A stretch of DNA of 64,000 bases from assembly GCA_001972305.1 (NCBI GenBank), contig BDDD01000081.1, forward strand, positions 40,578 to 104,577, read 5' to 3'. The number at the start of each line of letters is the position of its first letter. Position 1 is the stretch's first letter. Shown piece after piece: positions 45,172 through 56,542 of this stretch. The notes under the pieces are model-generated. The model was not told the DNA's origin, did no database searches, and saw only the letters and a list, made by a program, of their open reading frames with translations. This DNA is from Cephalotus follicularis (lineage: Eukaryota > Streptophyta > Magnoliopsida > Oxalidales > Cephalotaceae). The position numbers and the translations under genes were made by a program.

Positions 45172-45529
45172 TGATAAGCATAAAAATGTGTTTGTTTTAA
45201 TGATTTAATTATTGTATTTTTATGCTTATGATAGACTATTGTGGTGGTATTTATTTGATTTTCAGGTATTATGATTATTATTGCGGAATAAGAGAAAATT
45301 GAGCTAAAATGTTACTTTTCGAGTTAAAGCGGTTTGAAGTCAACAATCGGTTAAAGAGTGCACCCACTTAAGCGAGAGAAGTCAAAATTTAAGACTCAAA
45401 AGATATTGAATATTGGGCTCATTTTGTTCATAAAATTATTTGGAGCACTTTTAGTTGTTGGATCAATTCATTCTGAAGCTCCGATGAAGAGATATTGTGA
45501 GAAAACAAACGTTTAAGCATTTGAAGCTA

Positions 45530-45870
45530 TGCACCACATGTTACCATGCAACACGCACATCATTCTTCAATTTCACGCATGAAGCCCATGCAAAACATGC
45601 AACCATCAAGCTGCAGTAACACATGCAAGGAATCAGATCCCATGCATGCACAATTCAACGCCACATACATCAAGCCTCAATTCAGCAATTGATGGCTCAT
45701 GTAATACGCATCAATGCATATAGCCGAGCCCAGCATCCATGCATTCATTCAGCCTGCGTCAGTCTTCAATAAGCCCATGCATCATTCAATTCAAAGCTCC
45801 ATGCAACACGCCTAGTAATCTGCCGAGCCCATGCACACATCAGCCACGCCTCACATGCCTACATTAGGTT
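45530..45870. promoter_or_regulatory. CATGCA (RY-like) motif cluster in LTR-H
   Basis: At least ten CATGCA or CATGC words in 340 bp, for example ACCATGCAACACG, GCCCATGCAAAACATGCAACC, CCCATGCATGCAC, CCATGCATTC, CCCATGCATC and CTCCATGCAACACG. CATGCA is the RY element bound by B3-domain factors in plant seeds. Whether these sites are used here is unknown. Confidence 0.45.
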
Positions 45871-46300
45871 TTTTTTTGGTTTAGTCGGCTACATATATAT
45901 ATATATATGGCATAAAACGCAAGAAGCAGGGAGACGATGTAGAGAAGTAATAAAAGGAGAAAAACAAAGTAAGGGGGCGCACAAAGGAACGAAGAAACAG
46001 TGAAGAGAACGGTTGGTCGCTAGGATGGAGAATTCATTGAAGGAAATTGCTATTATCATCATCATGTTCAGCTAAGTATTTTTAATCCCTAGATGTAGAT
46101 GAACCCATGTTATATATATATATATATATTTCAGTTTTGGTTTCAAGTTTAATTGCATGTTTGTAAGACACTTTTTCTTATTAATGTAGTGACAACATTG
46201 ATGACAAGAATTTTTAATATATAAAATCTGTTTTGATGATTTATTGTTAGTAGCTTTATTTCATCTATATCATGCAATATCTTTCTATGTGATTGAACCA

Positions 46301-46470
46301 GTGACAACCTTTAACCAATCAACCTTTTGAGAGTATTAAAGAGTGATAGGATAGGTTGTAACTAGGCTAAATCACTAGTTTGTTGTGTTGACCAAAGACA
46401 CCCTTTAACCAATCAACCTTTTGAGAGTATCAAGGTTAGACAAGATAGGTTGTATCTAGGTTAATTCGGT
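46301..46470. repeat. Direct repeat in LTR-H
   Basis: Units at about 46301-46372 and 46397-46470 share CTTTAACCAATCAACCTTTT, GAGAGTAT and ATAGGTTGTA. Confidence 0.85.
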
Positions 46471-46826
46471 AATTTTATGCGCTAAACTGAAACTTGTGCC
46501 ATGAATATGAATATATATATATACATGCGGGGATTCTCACATCTACGGGATTGCTTTGTCATATCACTTTTCTTATTTATTTATTTTGTTAGTTTACATT
46601 AAATATTTGTTTTGAAATATTTAATTTCTCATTTCCATAGTTTAATCCAACCAATCATCTTTTTCCAAGTTATTTTTATTGTTCATTTATTTTATGTTTT
46701 AGTACATCCTAAGTTTATTTTTATCGCATCTCCTTTCAGCTCTTCGTGGGAACGATCCCTACTTCCACTTGCTAAATTGTTAGATTAGGGTAATTTTGAT
46801 TCGGCCTAACGACACCCATCAATAAC

Positions 46827-48340
46827 CGAGATTAATTGATTATTAATCACGTATAATAAAGAATTAAAATAAGAGTTTAATTATTTTATTTTGATTATAA
46901 ATTTCTAATGCGATTAGGAATGAATAATTGGACAATCAGAAGCGTTATGATTAATCCTATGTCCAGCATAATTATGAACCCATAGAGTCAGACACAATAC
47001 AAGTGTAAGAATGCAAAAGAATTGGAGAGAGATAATTAATTAGAGAATTAATTAATTATACTAATGCGATTAGTTTAATTGAATAAACTTTTGAGATAAG
47101 GTTATGTAATTAATTACATATGACATTCACATAAGTTATCTACCTTTGACTTGATCTAGTCAAAAGTAGTAATTCACTTAAGGGCTTAGTATATATACTA
47201 AGTTGGATGGGTGAATGACTAAGGCTTGTCATTTGCAAAGAGCATAATAGAAACTAAGTTAGAGAATAGCATCTCCAAGCTTGTTTCTAAGATCCTCTTT
47301 GGCCAAAAATTTTGAGTCTCTCTCCCATACACTCTCTTGCTTCTCTCTTGGTGTGGATCCTTTTGAAGATAGCATACCCTTTGCTATTCAAGTGCCTTGC
47401 AATAAGATAGGTTTTGAAAAGATTTAGAATGAGTTAAAGAACTAAGAGTAAGTGTTACTTTAATCTTTGTCTTCCCTTCATTTCTTTTGTTTTGGCATAT
47501 TAAAGTGTTGATCAAAGTGATCTCAGCATTATATTTTGTTTATAGCAAATTCATTCCGTTTTAGGGTTTTCTAGGTTGGGTTAGATTAAGTGTTAATCTG
47601 ATAACTTTGTAATAAAACAAACAATAAAGTACAAATAAACGCATGCAACGTCGTTCCAAGAAAATAGTTAAATAGTATTTGACAAAAAAGTGGGGCGGTT
47701 AAGGTTTTTTTAGAGAGAGTTGTCTAAGGTTTTGAGGTTTTGATCGTGGGAAAAAGAGAGATAAAAACAGGAAAAAGATAGAGAGAAAGAAATGAAAACA
47801 GATAAAGAAAAGGAAAAAAGACATTATTGGATTTATTATAAAATAAGTCAACATGGGAGGTGTATCAATAAATATTTTTTAAAATTTTGACTAACAAAGG
47901 AAGTTAAGTGTTCTGAGTTTATAAAAGCGAAGTCTATTTGAAAATACAAGGGTTAATTATTAAGGCTTTAAATACCATCGAAGTTTTTATATATGGGGAA
48001 AGTGAATATCTTTATCATAGGATATAACTTATATCTTTTTTACTTTAATTACCAGATCCACGGATCATATTTCATAAATCCAAACGTTGGATTATATGTT
48101 CTACTTATATAAGGTATGCATGTAAATTTTTAAGACATTCGGATATCTCTAGATCATTCATCGAATAAGTTATTATTTTACACTAAATGAGAAAATTATA
48201 AAACGATGAAGTTTTTCAATAAAAGATGAAATAGTTAGAGATTTTCAATTAATTTGAAATTTGGTATGCTAGATCTATACATATAAAAAATTTAATTTAA
48301 TAGTTAGATTTATAAAATATGATGCATAGGTCTAGTTATA
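46827..48340. other. AT-rich repeat-like DNA, no gene found
   Basis: About 1.5 kb with many TAATTAATTA runs. Near 47300-47410 a 'CTCTCTCCCATACACTC' stretch is followed by 'GGTGTGGATCCTTTTGAAG'. This resembles the transcribed part of a copia-type LTR, but I found no primer-binding site, terminal pair or duplication to define an element. No coding frame. Confidence 0.35.
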
Positions 48341-48349
48341 GATTACATG

Positions 48350-49240
48350 GGCCGGTTCGGACAGTGGGACCGGACTGGCCAACATTTTGTTAATTCCAGC
48401 CGGATTGTCGGACTAAACGGTGGTCCGAGCTGGAATTGGACTTGTGTTTGGTCCCAAGGATCGAATCATTACGTGTCCAAACTGTGGTCCCGTAACATCG
48501 GTCCTAGATGAACTTTTAAAAAAATAAATAAGAAAAAGTGGTGCAATGGCTACAAATAAGAAAATGTAGCCGTTGCGCCACGTGTGCTGATGCCAACACT
48601 TAAATTACGGCAACAATAGCACAATTTTGTGTTGTTGCTGCCTTTTTTTAATTTTTTTTTAAATCAGATTTGACACTATAAATACCCTTCCAAATTACTT
48701 TTTCAATCACAATTTTCTCTCAACTCTCAACTCTCTGTTGCTCTCTTAATTTATGTGCTATTCTGCCTAATTACTTAGTTATACATACTGTAAAAATATG
48801 GACCTCAATAGAGCTGGAGGCCAAGAATCAAGCTCAGGCTTTGACGAAAGAAGACGTCGTCTGTTGTCCTGTGTGTTTACTGGTCCAAGCATGCTATTTT
48901 TTTATTTGAAGGACGTAAAATTCTGTCAACCATGCCATATCTGACTGCATACGATGATTTCACTCAACCTCCTGACGATTTGGATTTCAATCCCTTTGAG
49001 AACGTGATCCTATAGATCACCATTTCTCCAATGAAGAAGAACATGAAACACCATCAGATACAACAACCCCTAGGAACCAAGCCTCCCAGCACACTTAACA
49101 GCTCAAACCAACGATTATGCCATCCAGTGCCAGTAAGCGAAAAGCATCTGTAGTTTTTTAGTACATGGAGGTACATGTCGTAAATGTGTATAATGCGTCT
49201 TCTGCAAGGTGTGTAATGTGAAAAACTATGCTTTCAAGAA
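48350..49240 (+). pseudogene. Probable hAT transposon 5' end with decayed transposase start
   Basis: The left part has GGNCC-rich wording (GGGCCGGTTCGGAC, GTCCGAGCTGGAATTGG, GGTCCTAGATG) like the subterminal repeats of plant hAT elements. A short AT-rich stretch with ATAAATACCC and a CAACTCTCAACTCTCTGTTG leader follows. From ATG 48798 fragments read 'MDLNRAGGQESSSGF', then 'QPPDDLDFNPFEN', 'NEEEHETPSDTT' and 'SASKRKASVV', like the acidic N terminus and BED zinc-finger entry of hAT transposases. Frames shift and no catalytic domain is present. It could also be another repeat; I hold this moderately. Confidence 0.45.
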
Positions 49241-49369
49241 AGGTTCCGAGATTCCAAGTGACGCGTCTTGGTCTTCATACGCCTAGGAAGCGCTCCTCCG
49301 CCATGCGCAGAGCATATGTCCTACCCCGTATATGATAGGGATGCGCCATAACCACCCATTTGTACCTTG

Positions 49370-49530
49370 TGCTGAGGACACCATGCACCCAAGGACACAA
49401 GGAGCCGGGGACACCATGAGCCGGAGGACACAAGGCACCGGGGACACCATGTGCCCGGGGACACCATGCACCCGAGGACACAAGGTGCAGAGGACACCAT
49501 GCGTCCGAGGATACCAGGAGCAGAGCTCCT
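49370..49530. repeat. GC-rich minisatellite, GGACACCATG / GGACACAAGG units
   Basis: About ten units of 14-18 bp alternate between GGGGACACCATG and GAGGACACAAGG, with GCCCGG, GCACCG or GCCGG linkers. Related GAGCGTTCCCCTGCC words continue to about 49700. Confidence 0.85.
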
Positions 49531-50069
49531 CATTGTCCATTGCATGCTTCCTATGCATGCTAAGGCGCTGAGCGTTCCCCTGCCACGAGCATTCCCCTAC
49601 TGTGCTTCCTAGCATGCAACGCACGCTGAGCGTTCCTCTGCCATGAGCATCGTCCTCTATTCTGCGTCCGAGAAAGCAGTGGCGAACATGCAATGGCGCC
49701 AAGCTCTCCTCTGCATGCTCCATGGCCATACAAGACGCTCAATTATTACCATGCAGCGCACCTGAGCTCTCCACCAAGACGCCTGAGCTCTCCTCGCACG
49801 CATCTGAGGACGTGTATTGAGGGCACGCCAATATAGGGTATGACATCATGCGCATCATGCATGCGCTCCTGTGTTGGAATGGTGCGTTTTATGCATGTGT
49901 TATATGCCAATTTGAGATGCTAGAAATGATTTGTGGGGTTCTGAAAGAAGAATGGTTAAGTTAACTATGTAGTATAGTATAAAGTAATAAAGGCAAACCT
50001 CACCGTAAATGTTAATGTAGTGTTAGTGTACTGTTAATGTTAGTGAATGTAATGTAATGTACTGCACTG

Positions 50070-50235
50070 GATCACCACTGAGATGAGCTCTATGGGGATC
50101 ACCGATCGAGATGAACCAGTAAGGCTATTTCTGAGATGACCTAATGGGTCACCAAATTGAGCTGAACCAGGTGGGTCACCGAGATAGCCCAATGGATCAC
50201 CGACCGAGATGAGCCAATGGATCACCGACCGAGAT
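50070..50235. repeat. Minisatellite, GGATCACCGACCGAGATGAG units
   Basis: About six units of 24-30 bp: the last two are almost identical (ATGGATCACCGACCGAGATG), earlier ones more diverged (GGGTCACCAAATTGAGCTGA, GGGATCACCGATCGAGATGA). It lies 740-905 bp before the LTR end. CCGATCGAG has the palindrome CGATCG at its centre. Confidence 0.85.
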
Positions 50236-50979
50236 GAGCTACACTGACTGAATGATTGTTACTGCATAATGAATGTTTATATTCCTCTCCTCTGTCTATA
50301 ACGCCTAGAGCGCGTATATTTCTCTTCCTAAAGCCGAGGACTTGAGGGATTGGCCTGCCTAAATTGTAATGTTTATTCCTCTCAGCTTCTCTGCCTTCAA
50401 CATCTAGTGTGCGTTACCGCTCCTCTTTAAGTAGGGAATGCCGCGAAATGATTTATAATGAATGTTAGTGACTACTAAGAATTGTGTAATGATTGTTAAT
50501 AACCGTTATGGAATGAATAAATGTACTGAATGTATTGTACTGTTCTTACTGCATCTCTCATAGCATACATATTTATATCTGTTGTATTGCACTCCACATA
50601 TGCATGGGTAGGGGTTCCTACACAACCAGTGGTTGCTGACCCATTGCATTATAATGTAATGGGTCGTGTACATGTGGAGCTTCGTAGCAAGCAGAAGACT
50701 GAACAGGGGTAATTCTCCTCCTTCCAGTTGCAGCCCGATGACCTAGGAGTTTTATGATGTGATTGTATTATGACCTGTCAGTTTGTGGCAGAGCCACCGT
50801 TTAAATAATGTTGTATAAACTGGGTTTTATCCATGAATATTATTGTTATTGAATTCCTGCCTACATTATTATATTGATTAAATGTTTTTTTTTTAATTTT
50901 CCATAATTTATTGAATGATACTGTTGGTAGCGCGTCAAACCTTGGGGGTTGACCCTTGGGGTTTGGGGCATTACAGTTT

Positions 50980-50992
50980 TGGTATCTGAGCC
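50980..50992 (+). other. Primer-binding site of G3
   Basis: TGGTATCTGAGCC, differing from the usual TGGTATCAGAGC at one central base, five bases after the LTR end. Confidence 0.8.
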
Positions 50993-51102
50993 ACGGTTAT
51001 CCTATGATGAGTATAATAGTCAGGAATCCTTGGCTCCTAAAGCGAATTGCATGCGGGAAAGATAAGTGGATATTAACCCTTTCCTGTTATACAGAAGTGG
51101 AA

Positions 51103-52505
51103 ATGGACGGTCGTTGAAGCAGAACTGCACGAGGAGCAAGTGTCGAGTCATCGACTAGACGTACTCAAGCAAGTAGAGATGCAGAAGAAACGAATGCAGC
51201 TCAAGAGATAGAAGCTGCAGCCCCTACTCGACAGGAATCTAGGGGTCCTATGAGAAGAATGTGGGCAATGATGGCTGAGATCAACGAGTTTATGCCGTGA
51301 CATGAGACTGCATCAGAATAAACCTCAGCTGCCAGAACTGATAGATGTGCGGCTGAAGCACTTGAACAACCTCCGGCGACGAGACCCCTTAGGCACTCAA
51401 TGACAACAAGGAGATCAGTCGATCATCCAGCACGCCTAGAGGAACCCTTAGTCAGGTTCTTAAGATTGAATCCCCCAGTGTTCACCAGAGATACAGATGC
51501 TATAGCAGCTAAGATATGGATAATGCAAATTGAAAAGATCTTCATAGTGTTGGAGTGTTCTGACTCTCATAAAATACTCTTCGCCACATATATGCTGCAG
51601 GGCGAAGCAGATCATTGGTGGAAAATGATTGTTGATTCATGGGAACGATCTGAGATGGTCAGATTGTGGGACAAATTCAAAGAGGAATTTAATGAACAGT
51701 ACTATCCTGAAGCAGAAGTGGACAAAAGAAAAGCTGAGTTCCTTAACCTGGCTCAAGGTGATATGATAGTAGGCTAGTATGAGGCCAAATTTGTTGAATT
51801 GTCAAGAGTAGCTCCCCATATGTTCGACACTGAAACCAGAAAGGCCAAGAAGTTCCTTATTGGCCTCAAACCTGAGATCAGACAGCGGCTGGTACCTCTC
51901 CGATTGAGATATCTTTTTGAGGTGTCTAGCAGAGCTAGAGACATTGAAATCGTGACCAATGAGATACAGAGATTGAGGATCCTGACGGGAGATAAATGAT
52001 CAGTATCTCCAACCGGACAATCTGGTAGGAGTTCTGGAGGTAGTAATAAGTCCCAGAGATCGAGGTGCAGTAGTAGCCCTAGTCAGAGTGGATCCTCACG
52101 CAGTATTGGCAGTCCATCTGGTCCTCACAGATTTGGGAGACAACAAAGAAGGAGAGGTCATAGCTCTAGACGAAGAGATCGAGGCTTACTGTCGCCACAG
52201 AAAAGTCAATCCAGAATTGCCGAATCCAGCAGTCAGGCCTCTTATGAACCATGTATACATTGTCAGCATACGAACCATGCCTCTGATGATTGCTGGTGGA
52301 AGGCTGGAAATTGTATGGTATGCGGAGCTACAGATCATAATGTTGCAGAATGTCCTTACGTTATGGTAATCAGTCGGGACAGAGTGCGGCTCCTTCACAG
52401 TGAGGTCCCCAATAAAATCGTAATACTGGATAGCAACGACAGGGCCGTCCTAGCACCAACTTAGGACGAAGAGACCATGGGAAACAACCAATGGGATCAA
52501 CACCT
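51103..52505 (+). pseudogene. gag: G3 gag pseudogene with two zinc knuckles
   Basis: The frame from ATG 51103 is open apart from stops that look like single C-to-T changes: CGA to TGA at codon 5, CAG to TAG at 51775-51777 (VG-stop-YEAKF), TGG to TGA near 51999. Gag-domain segments: 'TRDTDAIAAKIWIMQIEKIF', 'MLQGEADHWWKMI', 'FKEEFNEQYYPEAEVDKRKA' and 'KAKKFLIGLKPEIRQRLVPL'. A serine/arginine-rich linker leads to two CCHC-type knuckles at about 52246-52362: C-IHC-QHTNH-ASDDC and C-MVC-GATDH-NVAEC. Gag would assemble particles and bind RNA. It is non-functional now. Confidence 0.9.
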
Positions 52506-54412
52506 ACCGTGCAAGGTAGAGAGTATGCTTTGGACATGCAAACTACAGCAGGATCTAGCTCAGTCATTGGAGGTACTGTTTACTTATTTCATTGTGAAGC
52601 CCAGGCCCTCATAGACTCTGGTTCATCTCACTCTTATATTGCATTGCATTTCATATAATGACTGAATGTGGAACCGAAGCCTTTACCATCTGTTATGGGA
52701 GTTAGCACACCAGTAAGAGAGTCTGTAACCTCTGAATGGGTGTGTAAGTCTTGTGCTATTGGTATCGATGGACACATTCTATTAGCAGATCTGGTACTGT
52801 TACTGATGGACGAAATTAACGTAATATTGGGAATGGATTGGTTAGCGGCACACTATGCTTACATGGATTGTAACCGGAATGTCGTAACCTTCCACATACC
52901 AGAACAATCTACTTTCCAGTTTACTAGAACCTTGGAACATCAGCCGATTCAAATGATATCTGCTATGCAGGCTGGCCGACTCTTGAAGCAAGGTTGTGAT
53001 GCTTATCTGGCACATATTATGGACAATAACAGATGGGTGCCCAATTTCAATGATGTTCTGGTGGTGTGTGAATACCCGGATGTGTTTCTGGAAGAGTTAA
53101 CGTCCTTACCTCCCGACAGAGACGTGGAATTCACTATAGACCTGCTACCTGGAACAGCACCTATATCGAGAGCTCCTTATCGAATGGCTCCCCTTGAATT
53201 GAAAGAATTGAAGACACAGTTACAGGAGTTACTCGATAAAGGCTTCATCCGACCGAGTGTGTCTCCATTGGGAGCACTAGTTTTATTTGTAAAAAAGAAA
53301 GATGGATCGCTGAGAATGTGTATTGATTATCGGCAGCTAAATAAAGTGACTATCAAGAACAAATATCCGATGCCGCATATTGATGAGTTGTTTGATCAAC
53401 TAAAGGGATCGACGGTGTTCTCTAAACTGGATTTGAGATCCGGATATCATCAGCTCAAGGTCAGAGAGGAATACATCCCGAAGACCGCTTTTAGATCACG
53501 GTATGGATACTAGAATTTGTGGTTATGCCGTTTGGGGTGACCAATGCCCCTGCTGAATTTATGAGTTTGATGAATCGAGTGTTTTGTCTGTATCTTGATC
53601 ACTTTATTGTAGTCTTCATTGATGATATTCTGGTGTACTCTAAAACAATGGAGGAACATGGAGAACACATGCACTTGGCATTGCAAACTCTCAAGGATCA
53701 TCGGTTATATGCCAAGTTCAACAAATGTGAATTCTGGTTGTCAGAGGTAGCTTTTCTTGGTCATATCATATCCAGTGCCGGGTTAAAGGTGGATCCTTCA
53801 AAGATTGAAGCGGTTAAAGGCTGGAAACGACCTATGAATGTGACTGAAGTCCAAAGCTTCTTAGGCTTGGCAGGGTACTACCATCGTTTTGTTGAAGGAT
53901 TCTCACGTATAGCTACTCCTCTGACCCGATTGACGCAGAAGAATGTAGCTTTCGAATGGAATGAACAGTATGAACGGAGCTTCCAAGAGCTCAAACATCG
54001 TTTGACTTTTGCGCCAATCTTGGCTTTACCAGAAGGTAGTGAAGCTTTTGTAGAATACAGTGATGCATCAGGCAGTGGCTTGGGATGTGTCTTGATGCAG
54101 AATGGAAGGGTGATCGCATACGCCTCAAGGAAATTGAATCTCCATGAAGAAAATTATCTGACTCCCGACCTGGAGTTGGTAGCAGTAGTTTTCGCTCTAT
54201 GAAAATGGAGGCATTATCTTTATGGAACGAAGTTCGAGGTGTATACCGATCACAAAAGCCTAAAGTAACTGTTTTCACAAAAAGACTTGAATATGAGACA
54301 GAGAAGATAGATGGAGTTGCTCAATGACTACAATTGTGAAATTCAATACCATCCAAGCAAAGCTAACGTTGTGGCAGACGCACTAAGTCCCCAGTTAGCA
54401 TGCCTAATGATC
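52506..54412 (+). pseudogene. pol: G3 protease, reverse transcriptase and RNase H, broken
   Basis: The protease motif 'ALIDSGSSHSYIA' (D-S-G) lies near 52605, in a different frame from gag, followed by '[17 protein letters not shown]'. RT motifs: '[20 protein letters not shown]', '[15 protein letters not shown]', '[20 protein letters not shown]' and the catalytic '[12 protein letters not shown]' near 53615. RNase H: '[20 protein letters not shown]', 'FEVYTDHKSLK', and 'ANVVADAL' near 54366. Breaks: stop just before 52668, a small frameshift at 53510-53518, stops at 54200 and 54267. Many motifs are intact, so decay is moderate. It would make element DNA from RNA. Confidence 0.93.
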
Positions 54413-55853
54413 TCTCACATACAGGTACGTCAATTGTTGTTTGAAAGAATCTGAGAAGCACAGGGTGCGGACGGATTGTTACTTAAGGCTACAATGAATG
54501 ATCAATGAGGCTTAAAGCCAGACTTTTCAATGCAAAGTGACAGACTGATCAGATATCGAGAAAGAATTTGTGTTCCCGATGATAAGGAATTAAAAGATAA
54601 GTTGTTCTCTCAAGCTCACTACTCTAGATTTTCGGTGCATCGGGGGAGTACCAAGATGTATCGAGATCTGATGCTTAGCTTTTCGTGGAATGGTATGAAA
54701 AGGGAGATTGCTGAGTATGTCACCTTCTATCTGACGTGTCAGCAAATTAAAACAGAACATCAAAGTCCAGCAGGGTTACTTCAACCTTTACCCGTGGCAC
54801 AATGGAAATGGGAACACATCACCATGGACTTTGTGATCGGTCTGCCAAGAACAAGAACCAACGTAACGCTATATGGGTGATCGTTGATCGCTTTTCTAAA
54901 TCTGCTCACTTCTTGGCAATCAAGGCCAACTACTCCCTCAAACGGTTGGCAACTTTGTACATTGCTAAGATTGTAAAGCTCCATGGTGTACCAGTCAGTG
55001 CGGTTTCTGACAGAGACCCTCATTTTACATCATGATTCTGAAAGAGACTGCAAGTAGCTCTTGGTACCCAACTCTTCCTCAGTACCGCTTTTCACCCTCA
55101 GACTGATGGGCAATCTGAGCGGACCATCCAAACTTTGGAAGACATGCTTAGCATGCGTATTGGATTAGGGTGGCAGTTGGGATGTACATTTACCGTTAGT
55201 GGAATTCTCATATAATAACAGCTTCCATGCCAGTATTGGAATGGCACCTTTCAAAGCTCTATACGAACGGAAGTGACCGCCAATCTGTTGGTTCGAAGTT
55301 GGAGAAGCAAGTCTTTTGGGACCAGAGTTAGTGCAAGAAACCATGGAAAAGGCCAAAATGATTAGAGAAAGACTGTTAACGACTCAAAGCAGACAAAAAA
55401 GTTATGCAGACCGCCGTAGAAGAGAACTGGAATTTGCAGTGGGAGAACATGTTTTTCTTAAGGTCTCACCCTTCAAGGGTATTATGAGGTTCTGCAAGAA
55501 AGGGAAGTTATCTCCTCGCTTTATAGGACCCTTTGAGATCCTTGAGAGGATAGGCGTGACTGCCTACCGACTTGCCTTACCTCCTGCTTTATCGAATGTA
55601 CATGATGTCTTCCACATTTCAATGTTATGAAAATACCAGCCCAACTCTTCTCATGTGCTTCACTGGGAAATCTTACAGTTGTAGCCGAACATGAGCTATG
55701 TTGAGACTCCTGTCTGCATCCTTGACCGACGGATTAAGCAGCTAAGGAGTAAAACTATTCCGTTAGTGAAGGTACTATGGCAATGTCATGGAATTGAAGA
55801 AGCTACATGGGAACGGGAATATGATATGAAAGTGGCCTATCCTCATCTATTTT
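54413..55853 (+). pseudogene. pol: G3 integrase with chromodomain tail, broken
   Basis: The zinc-binding region 'FSVHRGSTKMYRDLM', then 'YVTFYLTCQQIK', where the first Cys of the C-x2-C pair is replaced by Tyr. Catalytic core: Asp in 'TMDFVIGLPR', Asp in 'SDRDPHFTS', Glu in '[14 protein letters not shown]'. The C-terminal module has 'GEHVFLKVSPFKGIMRFCKK' and 'FIGPFEILERIGVTAYRLAL'. The tail 'VKVLWQCHGIEEATWERE' and 'VAYPHLF' is the chromodomain-type ending of Tekay/Del-like chromoviruses. Frameshifts near 54850 and 55150 and a few stops. Its order after RNase H confirms Ty3/gypsy. Confidence 0.92.
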
Positions 55854-55879
55854 GACCCCAGAATCTCAGGACGAGATTC

Positions 55880-55897
55880 TTTTAAGAGTGAGAGGAT
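55880..55897 (+). other. Polypurine tract of G3
   Basis: TTAAGAGTGAGAGGAT runs directly into TGTAATACCC. Confidence 0.85.
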
Positions 55898-56542
55898 TGT
55901 AATACCCAGAATTTTTGTAAATAAAAATATACGTATAAATGTACAGTATTTTAAGGAATGATATTTCGGGCCAAAAATGTATTGTTATTGGACTGGAAGT
56001 GAATTAATAAAGAAATGGCTTTTATTTGGGCTTTAAATGTGTTACTATTATTGGGCCCAAAATGTGACAATTGGAGGATGAATAAGGAGACCTTGGGCCT
56101 CCTTTCTCACGTCACCCGACCTAAGAAAGGGAACTTCTCTTGTATTTATAAAAGAAAAGGGAAAGAGTGAGGACGACCGTTGTTGGAAAAAGGGAGAGAA
56201 AATAGACAAAAAAGGGGCTACTATCTGGAGACTTCTTGTTTTTCTCTTTCTCACTCCCATTAAATCCCCCTCATTCCCATCTTCGAAGAGGATTTTCCTG
56301 AGAGCAAGGAAAGAACCAGTGGAGAAAGGAGCCCAGTGCTAACAAGGTGCAATTAAAGAAATTATACCGGGCAAAGGGAGGAGAAGCGCTGTAAATCTTG
56401 CCAATTTAAGGTAGGATCTCCTACCAGTACTCCTAGTAATCTGAATTTATATGCCATGCTACTTTTATCATGGGATGAATGTAAAAATGTGTATAAATGT
56501 CCCCTAGTACATTATGCTAAGCGTTAGTACATTATGCATCCT
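55898..56542 (+). mobile_element. G3 gypsy element, 3' LTR, first 645 bp
   Basis: It starts TGTAATACCCAGAATT after the polypurine tract and is cut at 56542 by element B. The rest is not seen in the window. It includes a GAGAGAAAA-rich part near 56190-56330. No coding. Confidence 0.85.

Larger units (their letters stand above)
45172..46821 (+). mobile_element. Solo LTR-H (1650 bp), perfect ATAAC duplication
   Basis: It starts TGATAAGCATAAAAATG and ends CGACACCCATCA, the terminal type of Athila/Tat/LARD-like gypsy LTRs, with ATAAC at 45167-45171 and 46822-46826. It contains 'CTTCGTGGGAACGATCCCTA', often seen near the end of such LTRs. No internal sequence, so it is a solo LTR. A cluster of CATGCA words lies at 45530-45870 and a direct repeat at 46301-46470. 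Family assignment rests on the ends only. Confidence 0.87.
49241..50975 (+). mobile_element. G3 gypsy element, 5' LTR (left end not located)
   Basis: The right end GGGGCATTACA is followed by a primer-binding site. The 3' LTR of G3 starts TGTAATACCCAG (55898), but I cannot find that start upstream here, so the left end is truncated or too diverged. It contains two minisatellite-like arrays (49370-49530 and 50070-50235) instead of GTCGAC palindromes. Open frames of up to 148 codons over the first array come from its repeat structure. Confidence 0.6.

Noticed and set aside
46100..46130. TA dinucleotide runs as origins or regulatory elements
   Set aside because: Simple microsatellites, common in such AT-rich DNA, with nothing else to support a role.
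44399..48340. A host gene in the region around solo LTR-H
   Set aside because: No coding frame, no exon-like conservation of any known protein; the wording looks like old repeats.
49283..49729. 148-codon minus-strand frame at the G3 LTR as a protein
   Set aside because: Its sequence is a product of the GGACACC minisatellite, which leaves several frames open on both strands.
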